A DNA stretch of 64,000 nt. Origin: Brachycybe producta. Taxonomy: Eukaryota; Arthropoda; Diplopoda; Playtdesmida; Andrognathidae. The position numbers were made by a program, and so were the translations under genes. The notes under the pieces were generated by a model. That model did no database searches. It saw nothing but the letters and a program-made list of their open reading frames with translations, and had not been told where the DNA came from. Positions 44,256 to 55,690 of this stretch are shown in pieces. How positions within the stretch are numbered: the stretch's first letter is position 1; each line of letters opens with the position of its first letter. The DNA lies in contig JAUPFP010000024.1 in the NCBI GenBank assembly GCA_036925085.1, forward strand, positions 2,204,001 to 2,268,000, written 5' to 3'.

Positions 44256-46735
44256 TTAAACTATCGAGAATTTCTTGTATGTGTATGCACAGTATGTACC
44301 CTGTACGTACATATGTATGTATGGATGGATGTATGTACAGTATGTCCGTATTTATGTATGTAGTAAGCCCAACACGTGTGTTTGCATTAATTTTATGAGC
44401 GAACACTCCAAACTCCCCTGAAATGTGGCAATCACTGCAAACATCATAAAGAGAGCCGAAAACTCGACACAAATTCCATTTAATAATGAAAATAATAATA
44501 ATAATAATAATGCACTGCACATAAATACGGTTAAAATTATAATCTAAGACCACAATAAACAGCTATTAGCCTTTCTAAGTCTGTTGAAAAACCATATACA
44601 CTATATAGAAGGCATTATTTTCTATATGAAAATAATGACATACTTCAAAACACCAACCTGAATATAAGTTAATAAATAATTGTAGAATCGTTCAAAAGTT
44701 AATACAACGATTCTCTCAAACCTAAAAAAGAGTCTTTTTTATTTTTCATCATATTTTTCTCTCTTTTATTTTCGAAGTACAACAACTTCAATAACCATAT
44801 AACCCCTTAATCTAATGCTATTTCTATCGTTATTATATAAAGAGATTAGCTCATTAATGGTTATATAGTAGAATTTTTCATATAATATTCAAGAGTTGTA
44901 TTTAAACACACGGATTTAATGTGTAATAATAAATACGATCAACTCTCTCTCTCTCCACTTGAAAATTATCCTATTACGAATAGAAATAAGAGCAATAATA
45001 GCAATTTTACTTAACATTATTATAGTAGAGGCTAACTAATACCAGCCGCGTATACAAAAAAAAAGTATTTAAAACTTTTTATTTACAAAATTACACCTCT
45101 CAATATGTGTTGTGAAAATTACACATCAAATATTAATATGTTGCCATTCAGAAAATACCTTTCAAAATGCATTACGAAAGTTGAAATAATATAAAACTTC
45201 ACTCACCCTGTATATTACACATGTACAATATATATAATAGATGTATAATAAATAACACATGTAATACAGTGACTCATAAGAGAGTCATAACCGATAAAAA
45301 TAGATGATTTCATTTCTAGATAGTAAAAAGATTATGAAAATAGGAGGAGAAGGAGGAGGAGAAAAATTAAAATTTGATGCACACCCACGCACACATAAAA
45401 ACGTGTCTAATAATTAATAATATTAATTAACGTCGTTCCAAACTATATTTTGAGCTTTTTAGACGCACCCCCACCCCACTTTTTTTCATATCCAATCTTT
45501 CTCTCTCACATCATGTTTTGCACGGAAGTTTTTTCATCTTCTTCTTATGATGATGATGATGATATGGGGGGATACTCACAAAATGGCAGATTGTTATAAT
45601 GTGTTTGTGAGAGAGGAGGGGGGGGGGGGGGGAGAGACTAGAAGAAGAAAAAAACCATAAAAAGTAACTTTTGAGAATATTATCGCAGGCTGTTGTGACA
45701 CTGATAAAAGTATACTTACTATTAAAAAAAATAATAAGGCGGAACCTCTGTGATTGGTTCAATTCAGACAACCCCATTTAATCTTAAATGCTCTAATAAA
45801 TTACATACAAATATACATAAAGACAAAACTATTTAACTTTTTAGATGAGTGAGAAAGAAAAAAAAATGTTCAAAAAAGTTAAATTATATTAAGATTAAAG
45901 ATACCTTTTTTTTACACGTCATTAACGATTGTTTATTTATTTTTTGTAACCCGTAAATTTTTATTTAAAGAAAAAAAAAGTTAATTAGTAAAAAAAAAAA
46001 TGGTAAATAATAACTTTTAATAAGTTGTAGTCAGCAAATTCTCCATTGACTCAAATGATGTATTGCTCAATAAGGACAGATAAAACTAAGTTCTTTTTTT
46101 CCAATCTATAATAAAAGATCAAAAAGAGACTATTTTTCTCTACCCAACAAACATCTATCTTTCTAGTATATAAATTATAGTCTAGAAAATTCATATATAA
46201 TATAATATATGGGCTATTTATCATCATCATCATCATCATCATGTAAGGGAGAAATAGAAACGTGTATTGATTGCCATTGGAGATAAAGGCGTCAAGTGCA
46301 TTTCTCTCGATTAGATATCATCTCTTGAGGAAGAGTGTGAATCCACCCCTTTCTCTTCTCTTTCCTACCCCCCCCCCCCCTCCCTCCTCTCTTTTATAAT
46401 CATTCCATTCACTTTTCTCTCTTATTTTAGAAAGAAAAAAAACATATCTTTAGAAAACATTCACCTCCTATAATAATAAATCACGGTCAATTAATTCTAA
46501 TTTACAGTGACTTGAAAAAAAAAAAGATATTCATAAAAAAGGAGACCAAATTAAAAATAAAACACATAAAAGAACGGTGTTTTTTTATTTATAGTTGATT
46601 GAAGGAAAAAACCTTCTTTCAGTTAAACTGCATATTTTTTATATTTTAAATATAGAAATAACAATTAAAATTGCAATTGCCAATTCCAAAATATGCAAAT
46701 CAAAACATAATAGAATAATAACTTTGGTTACTCTG
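44256..46735. other. AT-rich stretch with microsatellites, no gene seen
   Basis: TATG/ATGT runs near 44308-44330, an ATA run near 44490-44510, GATGAT near 45548-45561, a G run near 45618-45632, an ATC run near 46220-46241 and a C run near 46369-46381. I found no transposon end in this 2.5-kb interval, the longest such interval in the window, and no gene. Confidence 0.45.
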
Positions 46736-46737
46736 TG

Positions 46738-47150
46738 TTTTAGAAGCAATATTCAAGAAGAAATTGAAAGTGTTTTTAAAAAACTAGACTAGCAAATAAA
46801 TCATGTATAAAAAATAAGCTTTATAAAAAAAATAAGCTTTAGGCCTTGTTTCCACTGAGGCGAAAATTTGAACTTTTTGAAAATTTCAACTGATGAAAAA
46901 TTGAACAAACGTAGCCTTTGGCTATGATAGTGAATGTATATGAGCCACGTTTCTTCTAATTTTCACCCGTTGGAAATTTTTAAAAAAAGTTTCTATTTTT
47001 ACTCCAGTGGAAACAAGGCCTTAATTGCAGTTTTTATGATCAATTTTCAATCTAAGTGTGCGCTAAGCAATAAATTTAACCACATCAAATTTCTACAATC
47101 AACATAGAAATACTTTCAGTTTCCTAGTTTCTAAAACGCAAAATATCCAC
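46738..47150. mobile_element. MITE-A, copy 15, with a nested foldback
   Basis: Outer tail TTTAGAAGCAATATTCAAG and left tip AAAAAACTAGACTAGCAAAT, then AATAAGCTTTATAAAAAAAA; right tip TTTCCTAGTTTCTAAAACGC. The foldback at 46842-47020 interrupts the loop. Confidence 0.65.
46842..47020. mobile_element. Foldback GGCCTTGTTTCCACT with TTA duplication
   Basis: GGCCTTGTTTCCACTG at the left is the exact reverse complement of CAGTGGAAACAAGGCC at the right. TTA stands on both sides (46839-46841 and 47021-47023). A 3-bp TTA duplication fits the PIF/Harbinger superfamily (TWA preference), but short A/T duplications are weak evidence. Body shared with 5572-5752. Confidence 0.8.
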
Positions 47151-47288
47151 AATTATAATAATTGAAGAATTGACGTTAAATAAATAAATATGATTAATCG
47201 TAAAACAATAAATTTGTGTACATTGTTTGAAACACCCTATATGCATAATAATTCATAAACATCCTTTGTACATTTAAGTTTACTTTTA

Positions 47289-47637
47289 GGGTCGAATTCT
47301 TAAGCTGTAAATATACACGGTCAATTTTGGCTTGTCAATCCGTAGGCGTGGTTATAACGTACACTTTTTTTTCTACCAAAATGTAATGCTTGTCTATGAT
47401 GGGAAGCTGAGCAATTAGTAGGCTAAAAAAAATAGGCGCAGCACACGCAAAACATCAAAAGAAAATGAAAAGATTGACAAGCCAAAACTGAACGTGTATT
47501 TACAGCTTTAATGATTGCTAAGTCGAAGCTAACACCTAAAACACCTCAAACTCATTTTGTTGATAGCAAGCTTCATGTAAAAAAACGTTTATGAGTTTAG
47601 TGCAACCTTTGACTAAACACAGTACAATCTTAATGTG
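47289..47637. mobile_element. Foldback MITE, family F, copy 3, interrupted
   Basis: GGGTCGAATTCTTA is followed by an inserted element, then TTAATGATTGCTAAGTCGAA, CTAACACCTAAAA, and the right arm ATGAGTTTAGTGCAACCTTT, GACTAAACACAGTACAATCT. Comparison with 1147 and 30524 gives the pre-insertion site GAATTCTTAATGATTGC. Confidence 0.75.
47303..47507. mobile_element. 205-bp element with AGCTGTAAATA ends and TTA duplication, nested in F
   Basis: AGCTGTAAATA at the left pairs with TATTTACAGCT at the right, continuing through CAATTTTGGCTTGTCAATC / GATTGACAAGCCAAAACTG. TTA flanks both sides (47300-47302, 47508-47510), and removing the element plus one TTA restores the family F consensus. This empty-site reconstruction makes the TTA duplication secure and supports a PIF/Harbinger-type MITE. 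Confidence 0.85.
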
Positions 47638-47652
47638 GGGGCCAACTGGGCC

Positions 47653-47964
47653 CAGGGCATCCGTCTAAACTAAGGCCTCAGTCAGTTAATTATCACTATT
47701 TTCTGTATCTTTAATCTCAATTTATCCAACATCAAAAACATTTTACTATTTTAAAAAATAGGCCTATTCACTTATGTGATTTACTTCATAAAAGTCCTGT
47801 TCCAATATATACAATGGAAATCATCATGGAATCATCAATACTTTTTATATATAGAACACTGGTTCCTTGGGGAAAAAATGAGTTTATTTGTAAGGCATGG
47901 TTGGGGGGGGGCCCTCAAATAAATCTTGTGCCAGGGGCCACAAAAGACTTAAAGACGGCCCTGA
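47653..47964. mobile_element. Possible DNA transposon with CAGGGC...CCGTCT ends
   Basis: CAGGGCATCCGTCTAAA at the left loosely mirrors TTAAAGACGGCCCTG at the right. The right-end words (reverse strand CAGGGCCGTCTTTAAG) resemble termini seen in many invertebrate DNA transposons. No target duplication found. A poly-G run lies at 47900-47909. Confidence 0.45.
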
Positions 47965-48401
47965 GCCCTGAGTGTTTAGTCTAAACACTCATTAAAGCTA
48001 AAAGTTTGTCAAAGTAGTAGGAGGGTCATTGTAATATGGCAAAAAAAAAATCCTAATACATAATCTTTGAAGATTTCAACAAAAAAAACCCCTCCAAAAT
48101 GTGATTTTCCGCTTTTTGCATCCTCAAAAACAAAAGAATGAAATAAAAGAAACCAGCAAAAAGAGAGATGTCAGTGTGAACAGTGACACCGTGACAGAGA
48201 CGGATAGCACTGCCATCAATAATGAAAGAGCGACACATAACGTCATGTGTACAACACCCTCCCACCCACCACCCTCTATACTAGAAAAAAACAAACAAGC
48301 AAAAAGTGTTGTTCTAGTATATAAGAGGGGAGATTTTTCTCACACACTGTCATTCCATTTCTATATAAGACAAAAACCGACGTTCAAAACAAGAGAAAGA
48401 T

Positions 48402-48435
<34 letters not shown>

Positions 48436-48892
48436 TTGAACTCCCCCAAAAAATAGCTTGAAACACGATGATTAACAGCTACAATGCTTGTTCTAATCAA
48501 CTCTACAACGTGTCAAGTCTTATCTTCTCCAAATTAATAAAAGCTGAGGGATAGAAACAAGTTTATATACCAGAAAGATAGAAATAAGAGAGAACTACAA
48601 TATGAAAAGAGAAGAGAGAAAAAAGACATAGGGAATGGGAGAAGTATAGGAATAAAATTGGGAGTGATAGAAACATTTTTAGGTAATTTTACATTGTATA
48701 ACATTCACTTCCATTAAATCAGAGGATGTAAGTGAAAATTTTTACAATGCATTGGAATGATATTGTTTCATATTTCGCATACAATTTTACGTGTCTTTAT
48801 ATTTCTTTTGTTTAAAAAAAAGTTGCAATTATCTAAGAGAGAAAAAAATAAGATTTAGACATATTTTTAAGGCCTGTTCTACACGATGCATG
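47965..48892. other. AT-rich stretch, no gene seen
   Basis: Holds a short palindrome GAGTGTTTAGTCTAAACACT near 47970-47990 and an AG run at 48402-48432. Frames are chance. Confidence 0.45.
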
Positions 48893-49096
48893 ACAGTCAA
48901 TTAGAAATAGGTCAAAACTTCAGTTGGCTCCGCCCTTGTTATGACGACTGGCAACTTCTAATTGGCTGACTATGAAGTCTGACGTCACATGCTCCGCCCT
49001 TTTCAACGTCAGACTACATAAAAGTTGCCAGAAGTTGCCAGTCGTCATAACAAAGGCAGAGCCAACTGAAATTTTGACCTATTTCTAACTGCCTAT
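48893..49096. mobile_element. Family W palindromic MITE, copy 1, 9-bp duplication CGATGCATG
   Basis: ACAGTCAATTAGAAATAGGT at the left and ATTTCTAACTGCCTAT at the right, with inner arms GTTGGCTCCGCCCTTGTTAT and CATAACAAAGGCAGAGCCAA. CGATGCATG flanks both sides exactly (48884-48892 and 49097-49105). 204 bp, no coding. A 9-bp duplication points to Mutator-like elements more than to hAT. Confidence 0.88.
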
Positions 49097-49105
49097 CGAT
49101 GCATG

Positions 49106-49472
49106 CACTTGTTACGTATTTTGACAAAGTTCAAGGTGAAAATATGTGACAAGCAAGATAACTGATAACTTCAGTGTGGCCAATAGCTGAAGCAAACTGT
49201 ATTTAGTGCTTCAGTCATAATAGGATTCAATGAACATACAAAGAAAAAAAAAAAACAGATGACATTTTAAGCAAGATGTCTTCCTTCTAGCTTCAAAAAG
49301 CAGACGATTTTCACTCACGTTTGGCGGTTTTTTTCTAACACGTTTGGAACCGACATCATCTAGCGGCGTCGCAACCATTTTCCATCAAAATCCCTCAGCG
49401 AATGATAAAAGAAATATGTGTTTGTCCTTAACAGGGCTCCGTACAGTTCGTACTTATAAGGGGAATACACGA
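49106..49472. other. Short gene-free stretch
   Basis: A poly-A run near 49240 and mixed sequence. A 73-codon frame (49344-49565) runs into the next element and has no recognised domain. Confidence 0.4.
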
Positions 49473-49674
49473 GGTGCGTTCAGTTACTCAGCTATTTTAG
49501 AAAAGATTCAGAAAACTTGTTATTTATATGAGACACGATTCATGTCAAAATTCAATCAAGCTTAATATAAAAAAAATTTGGCCTGTTTTTGAAATGAATG
49601 GCCCCTCGTGCATCACATATACTACTGTACTTCGAATAAGCTTCTCTCAAAAGAGTAAAGTGACTGAACGCACC
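49473..49674. mobile_element. Foldback with GGTGCGTTCAGTTACT ends
   Basis: GGTGCGTTCAGTTACTC at the left and AAAGTGACTGAACGCACC at the right are near-perfect inverted copies. Length about 202 bp. GTGCGTTC tips recur in hAT-like MITEs of many animals, but no 8-bp duplication is clear here. Confidence 0.65.
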
Positions 49675-50263
49675 CATGTTGTTGTCGCGACCGTCAACAC
49701 ACAAATTTCGCTTTAAAACATCATCATCTCTGTCTCTACACTATTTGCTTAATTACGCACAATTTTAGTGTTTTAGCCAATGTCGTCCCGCATTATTAGG
49801 CTATTTGCCTTAATCCAGTGTGTACAGTTTTACCACTGAGAGAGCAGCTCCCATTTCTTCTTCTTCTTCTTCTTCTTTATAGGCATCATTAATCGTTTTC
49901 CATATTTAAGATATTTTATTATTATTATCATTATGTAGCTCTTTGCCATATATACAATAATAAAACATTTGGACCCTCCTCCTCCTCATTCTAAATATAA
50001 TCTCAAAAGTTCCTCTCCTCCGCCTTAATTACAATTAACAATAATGTTTACAGCTAGCCCTAACATCATGTTGTCTTTTATAAATCACAACAATGGCAAC
50101 CAAATACATAATAACCACAAGGATTATTTAAAAAAGACTTTAAAAAAAATATCTTAAGACAACAAATTTAATCTTTTACACAAGAAACACCAACCTCCCT
50201 CCGTCTATTATGTCAATTTTAAAAAATAGAAAAGGCATTTTTACAAAATAACTTACTAATCGA
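49675..50263. other. AT-rich stretch, no gene seen
   Basis: A TTC run at 49857-49876 and AT-rich sequence. Confidence 0.45.
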
Positions 50264-50272
50264 CTCATTTAC

Positions 50273-50480
50273 ATAGGCAATTAGAAATCGGGACAAACAG
50301 AAGTTGGCTCCGCCGTTTTTATGACGAACGCAACTTCTAATTGGTTGGTTATGTAGTCTGACATCACATGCTCTCCGCCCTTTTCAACGTCGAACAACAC
50401 AACAAACCAATTAGAAGTTGCCGGTCGTCATAAAAAAGGGCGGAGCCAACTTCTGTTCGTGCCGATTTCTAATTGCCTGT
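50273..50480. mobile_element. Family W palindromic MITE, copy 2, 9-bp duplication CTCATTTAC
   Basis: ATAGGCAATTAGAAATCGGG at the left and CCGATTTCTAATTGCCTGT at the right; arms include AGAAGTTGGCTCCGCC and GGGCGGAGCCAACTTCTG. CTCATTTAC is duplicated exactly (50264-50272 and 50481-50489). 208 bp. Confidence 0.9.
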
Positions 50481-50489
50481 CTCATTTAC

Positions 50490-51149
50490 CATTTTCACGG
50501 AAAGAAACTCAAGTTTGTCCATAACTAAATGTCTTAATTTTCATTTCAGACTTTTTTTATATACTGTATATCTAAAAAAAATATGAGCATCATTCTAAGT
50601 ATGAATAAAGTATATTTTTTATATATATATGTATGTTATAACACAAAAATTAAAGAGTGAAAAATGAACTGAAACACAAGCTTATATTATAAATAAGTAA
50701 GGTAAATTTATCTGTTTAAACGTGCGCTCATTTTGTATGTATGTATGTGTTATTATTATAAAACTGTAATAAATAAACTACAATGAAGAAGACTGGGTAT
50801 ATGAGTATGTGTAGGCCTATATATATATATACATGTATGTATGTGTGAAGCCATTTGCATTTTATACTTGGCATATAAACAGCCTCGTTTGTATGCATTA
50901 TAGGATGCAAAGTCATAATAATGGGAATAAAGTTTCACAAATCTGATGAATTTTTAAAGGTAAATAATTTTTTTTTCTCCTCGCATTTTTGAATCTGAGA
51001 GACGAAGTTAATATTCATTCACCCCTTTCTCTATACAAGGTGTTACTAAATTAACTAGGTAGTTAAAGTTAAATTTAAAACATAAAAAATGTGTACTTTA
51101 AATATTTTGAACTCAAAAAGGTTTACTATTAATAGAGCAACCAAAAGGA
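50490..51149. other. AT-rich stretch, no gene seen
   Basis: Short TATATA and ATGT runs near 50620-50640, 50737-50750 and 50820-50840 only. Confidence 0.45.
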
Positions 51150-51440
51150 CTGTACTAATCTCAAACGACAACAAGGGTTGGATGTGAAGGCTAACTTTTA
51201 GGACATTTCAATCAAATTAAAATCTTTCACCATCAGTTTAACTAAACAAATGGCTATTAGTGAGAGTAAATGCGCTTTTGTCACAAACAGACGATACCAG
51301 TGGAGGGAAACAGCATACCACAGTATAAATCCCATTAACTAGATGCGAAGCTAGCCTCATCCTCCAACCCTCATTTGAAATTGAATCGCACCACCAAAAT
51401 TAAGCTATTTCCTATTAAAAATTACTAGCTAAAAGCTAAT
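51150..51440. mobile_element. Family K foldback, copy 2
   Basis: CAACAAGGGTTGGATGTGAA and GGCTAAC at the left pair loosely with GCTAGCCTCATCCTCCAACC CTCATT at the right; TTTAACTAAACAAATGGCTA is shared inverted with 41835-42095. Confidence 0.5.
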
Positions 51441-51769
51441 TTCCTAGTTAAATAGTAATGATACATGAATTTGTTACATAGAAATGCTAGTTATGTTTGG
51501 TCAACACCATTTGTCAACTCAAGATTGTTAATTTGAGTTGCATTTAGTTGCAAGCTGCATCACTTTTGCTTTTTTTTTCGATGAAAAAACACTTGCTATA
51601 CAATCTACTAAAACTCTTTCTTGATTGAAAAAAGTATAATTTTTTTGCCATAATGATGACTGATGAGCAATGGGCAACCAGCTTTTTTTGTTATATTTTC
51701 CTATTTTCCTTTCCCCTTGTTCCGTTTGCTATAGTTGTAAAAGGAAAAAAAGACTCAATGAGTAATCTT
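51441..51769. other. AT-rich stretch, no gene seen
   Basis: No element end or gene recognised; it ends in the target duplication GTAATCTT. Confidence 0.45.
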
Positions 51770-51981
51770 ACAGGCAATTAGAAATCGGGACAAACAGAAG
51801 TTGGCTCCGCCCTTTTTATGACGACCGGCAACTTCTAATTGGTTTGTTGTGTTGTTCGACGTTGAAAAGGGCAGAGCATATTACGTCAGAACAACATGTA
51901 CATAACCAACCAATTAGAAGTTACATTTGTCATAAACAGGGCGGAACAAACTTATGTTTGTCCCGATTTCTAATTGCCTGT
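51770..51981. mobile_element. Family W palindromic MITE, copy 3, duplication GTAATCTT
   Basis: ACAGGCAATTAGAAATCGGG and GATTTCTAATTGCCTGT are inverted ends; the interior matches copy 2. GTAATCTT stands at 51762-51769 and 51982-51989 (8 bp exact; the ninth base differs). 212 bp. Confidence 0.9.
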
Positions 51982-51989
51982 GTAATCTT

Positions 51990-53283
51990 CAGTTGAAAAC
52001 AGCATAAAAACTGTTATTTGCTGGTTTTTTTTTTTGTAATCACACTGTATGGGTGCATATTACAATATATTTTCATTATTATGAATATAAAAAGAAGAAG
52101 AAAAAAAAAATACGCAGGAAAAAGATAAGCAAGAATTTAGCATTTTGTGCGCTTGTATAAATACACTCATCATATAAACAGATATAGAGAAAAGAAAGAA
52201 AAAGAGCCAAGTAGTAAGAAAAGTATATTTGTGGCCATTGCTGCCATTTAATTTCACCTACTCTCTCTCTCTCCTCTTTATTTATAATTTTTCCACTCAG
52301 GTTTCCCTATGTAAATACTAAATACATTATACATAAATATACATATATAGTCTTTGTTGTCTAATATTATGTAAATATGCACCATCTATAAAATAAAGAG
52401 GGAGGGAGGGAGAGAGGAGGGGTTATAGAAAGCTCATAAGGGACTTACAAATCTTGTGTGCGTTTTGTATTGTCTGTGTATGTTATGTTGTAACTGCAAA
52501 CACAAGACAGTTACAGATATAAAGGAAATAGCAAGGTAATTAAACTAATACGCTACATCTTGCAAAATTAAATAGATAGGCTTTAAACAAATTACTTGCA
52601 AGGCAAAGTAGGAGGGAGGGTTATATATATAAAGAGTAGGAGGACCACCACCACCACCCTACTTAAGAATTCATATCGCTCATATAAACCGAGAGAAAGA
52701 GAGAGAGAGAGAGATATTTTATGCACCAGACTATAAACTATAAAATTGGCAATAAATTTAGACTTTATGCGGGCAAATCTCATTCGGAGAGACAGCGAGA
52801 ATTAATGCTATCTTAATTTGTAATTAAAAAAAAAGTTGCGCACAAAAATGGCAGTAACCAGCAGCAGCACCATTATTATTACATATTATAAGGCCTTCTA
52901 GTTTCTTAGTATTTCACCTCACTCTCTTTTATTCTATAAAGTTGAATTACTGAGTTTTTTGGGGGGGGGGGGATGTTTCAGACTTAAGATCATCATAATC
53001 ATCATCATCATCATCATCATAATCATCATCCATATGGAAATTTTGAAGTCTCATGGATGAAGAGGCTAAAAGATTACTTTTATGTGGAATTTTTCATAAA
53101 ACATAATTTCAAGTTTAAATTACTCGCTAGATGGTGCTATGAATTTTGTTTATGAAAATCTACCTTTGGAAACAAATCATATTTCGCACTGCTTTGAAAT
53201 TAATCAAAAAGTAATTTATGTTTTAATGCATGTAAAAGCAATAATATAAATGCACTTTTTCAGTTATGTAATCTTCAAGCACG
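51990..53283. other. AT-rich stretch with microsatellites, no gene seen
   Basis: CT words near 52260-52275, GA near 52690-52712, a G run at 52961-52972 and an ATC run at 52988-53029. No gene. Confidence 0.45.
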
Positions 53284-53402
53284 AAATGCTGCATTTATAG
53301 TCGATATTTAGCGCTCACGTCTTCTCAGAACTGTCACCAATAATTGAGATTATAAATCTAGGAGGACATCATCGTGAAACGACCACTATAAACGCAGCAT
53401 TA
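53284..53402. mobile_element. Short foldback AATGCTGCATTTATAGT
   Basis: AATGCTGCATTTATAGTCG at the left pairs with CGACCACTATAAACGCAGCA TT at the right; inner words GCTCACGTCTTC and GACATCATCGTGA continue weakly. About 118 bp, adjacent to the next foldback. Confidence 0.6.
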
Positions 53403-53420
53403 AGTACAAATGTAAGAAGA

Positions 53421-54035
53421 AAACTTAACACTTGAACCCTCTAATCAGGGAGATGTTTTCAACAGAAAAAAAGTATTCAAAATAAGGGTTTTTCTGTTTC
53501 AATCATGAGGCTCATCACAGAAAGGTTATAACTTATAATACTGTCATATAACAAGTCTGTTGTCATATTCTGCTCATAACTTTGTAACAGTTACAAAAAG
53601 CAAATAACAAATCATTATTATATGATAAATACTGTTAATACGTGTATTATGCCAGTCACTAGTTGTTAAACAGCATGCTAGGACTGTCATAAAATAATAA
53701 ATCATAAGATAATGACTGAATCATTATTATAATTTTTTTAATAAAAAGGCTGATGCAGCCTTATTACAAAAGTCATAAGATTGTGGCAATCACACCTTAT
53801 GATCTCACTACTTGCGCCCTGTTATTTTATAACTGTCATATTATTCTGCACACCAGCCAGTGACCAGTGACATGACAATATTTGCCATACTATTATTTTG
53901 TAATTTACTTATGTCACTATTACAATTTTATAAGCTGGATATGACAATTCATTGTAACATGACAAGTCATTATCTTTCTGTAATGACTACCCTGGTTACC
54001 TGAGGATTGAAATTGAACGTTCAAGTGTTAAGTTT
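53421..54035. mobile_element. 615-bp foldback, family S, with repeated TGTCATA words inside
   Basis: AAACTTAACACTTGAAC (53421-53437) is the exact reverse complement of GTTCAAGTGTTAAGTTT (54019-54035). Inside, degenerate words around ACTGTCATAATATTATG recur in both orientations between 53530 and 53990, a decayed internal repeat. Its tip vocabulary (GAGAGTTCAA, GTTCAAG.GCTAAGTTT) matches 35560-35760. Confidence 0.7.
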
Positions 54036-54826
54036 CCTTATTGAATTTGGTCCTTACCATTGCCAAAACAAAAAAAAAAGATCAGTGTGTTTGTGGCGTT
54101 TTGCATCTTAGTGTTGTTAACACTAAATGAAATCAGAATTGAAAGTGAGAAGAATGCAATAATAATCATGATACATCCTTATACAAGTGAAAAACACAAT
54201 AGTAACACAAACACAACCACATTTTTCCTTGTGATCATCACCACACACGCACAAAAGACAATAAAAAAAATAGTGAACACGAAAAATAGCCCTTTTTTCA
54301 TTCTTGGTATCAATGTCAAAGTGTGTTTGATGAATGGCCTATTGCTTAGCTTTGTAATTACAAATGCTTTTGTCAATGAAAAATGGCATTCTTTCAAGCA
54401 CAATTACAGTGAAGTGATCTATCATTTTCCTTCAACCCCCCCCCCCCCTTCCCCACATCTCTCTTTTATATATTCTTATATATAGTATTATTATTATATA
54501 TAGTGAGAGAAAGAGAAAAAAAGTAGAGAAAACGACCAAAACTGTCGCACTTTATGGATTACTCAATATGACGATATTTATAGTGTAAACGATAAGACGT
54601 GTATCTTAAGCTTTTAACAAAATATGAGACTCTTCAGAAGAAAAAAAAGATGAAAAATGATTGAGAGGTGCAAAAATAATATTACAAAATGTACAGTCGC
54701 ATCACGGTTAACTTGAAACTTATGACGTCAGAAGGGTTGATCAAAAACGTTTTTGTCAGATAGTTTAAAAGGATTTCTCGAGTACTTTTGCTATTAACAT
54801 TTTTATATGATTGTGATTGTTTTTAT
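54036..54826. other. Stretch with the longest non-repetitive plus-strand frame; not called as a gene
   Basis: A 141-codon frame (54060-54485) starts with a Lys-rich stretch and a hydrophobic segment (about residues 9-21) that could look like a signal peptide. It ends across a poly-C run and an AT-rich tail, has no recognised domain, and its residues track base composition. I regard it as chance but note it for homology search. A poly-C run is at 54437-54448. Confidence 0.4.
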
Positions 54827-55105
54827 TAGAGGTGGGGGACGAAACCTAATTTTTTTCGAATCCGAATCCTAAAAGGTTCTCGAATCCTTCATATATAAAT
54901 CCTATATTATTCATTACGAAGATACAAATAAATTAAATAATATTAAATATTAAATTATTAAATTATTGGTGATCCGGGTAAGACCACCGAAATTGCAACA
55001 ATCGCCTTTTTTATGTTAGTGAACGTTTCTATTGGACGTCAATGGAGTTAAAACTAATTTTTATCAAAGTTTTTAATAGTTTTTTTTTTAGGTTAGGATT
55101 CGAAA
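54827..55105 (+). mobile_element. hAT-like element, copy 2, right end missing
   Basis: TAGAGGTGGGGGACGAAACC, ATCCGAATCCTAAAAGG, TTCTATTGGACGTCAATGGA and GGTTAGGATTCGAAAGATGC match 11093-11478 in the same orientation. The right terminus with GCCCATCCCTA is absent. Confidence 0.7.
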
Positions 55106-55382
55106 GATGCAAAAAAAGATTTAAAAAAAGAAATATTTTCCCACTGTACCTCCCGTTTTTTTTTGTTTTTTTTGACAAAAAATTTGTCATTCATTTTTTT
55201 TAGTTTAGATTTTAGATTGTTAAAAAAAAGAGCTTTATATTCTTTTTTTAATTTTATAAGAGTGTTATCATAAAACCGACCGTCAATTGAAAAACCGGCT
55301 TCAAATTAAGTGGCCCATCGGGGAAAATACCCATTTGCTCAGTCAACATTTGAATGAAATAAACTAATTCATAATTTAACAT
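55106..55382. other. AT-rich stretch, no gene seen
   Basis: Poly-T and poly-A runs; no element end recognised. Confidence 0.45.
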
Positions 55383-55690
55383 AAATCTAATACCTTGTAT
55401 ACACATGAGTTAAATGAATTCAAATTAAATGTGTTTAGGTGAATTGTACGGAATACAGTTAAGGACACATGAACCCAAATAAAAATTGACTTTATTATTA
55501 ATATTTTAAATTGAAATACTAAATCAATATTTTGTCAATAGTTTCTATATTATATTTAAGTATTAACTCAATATTTTCAGATTATTAACTGAATAATTTG
55601 AATTCGACGACATATTGTTTGTTTGCCCTTCACAGAGGGCTCTGTAGAACACATTTACTATTTAAATGCATTTAAATTATCAGGTATTAT
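55383..55690 (+). mobile_element. Family B repeat, copy 4
   Basis: AATACCTTGTATACACATGA, GTACGGAATACAGTTAAGGA, AATTGACTTTATTATTAATA, GGGCTCTGTAGAACACATTT and AAATGCATTTAAATTATCAG, same orientation as 7682-7985. It is the only copy outside MITE-A with both ends, so it best defines the element. Confidence 0.75.

Noticed and set aside
53525..53545. TAATACTGTC, which matches the seed of miR-8/miR-200
   Set aside because: Only the first ten bases agree, and the word is one of many TGTCATA-type words in a decayed repeat; no matching precursor arm.
54060..54485. 141-codon frame with a hydrophobic N-terminal segment
   Set aside because: No recognised domain, no start context or splice signals I can defend, and composition follows the AT-rich DNA; the C-terminal part crosses a poly-C run.
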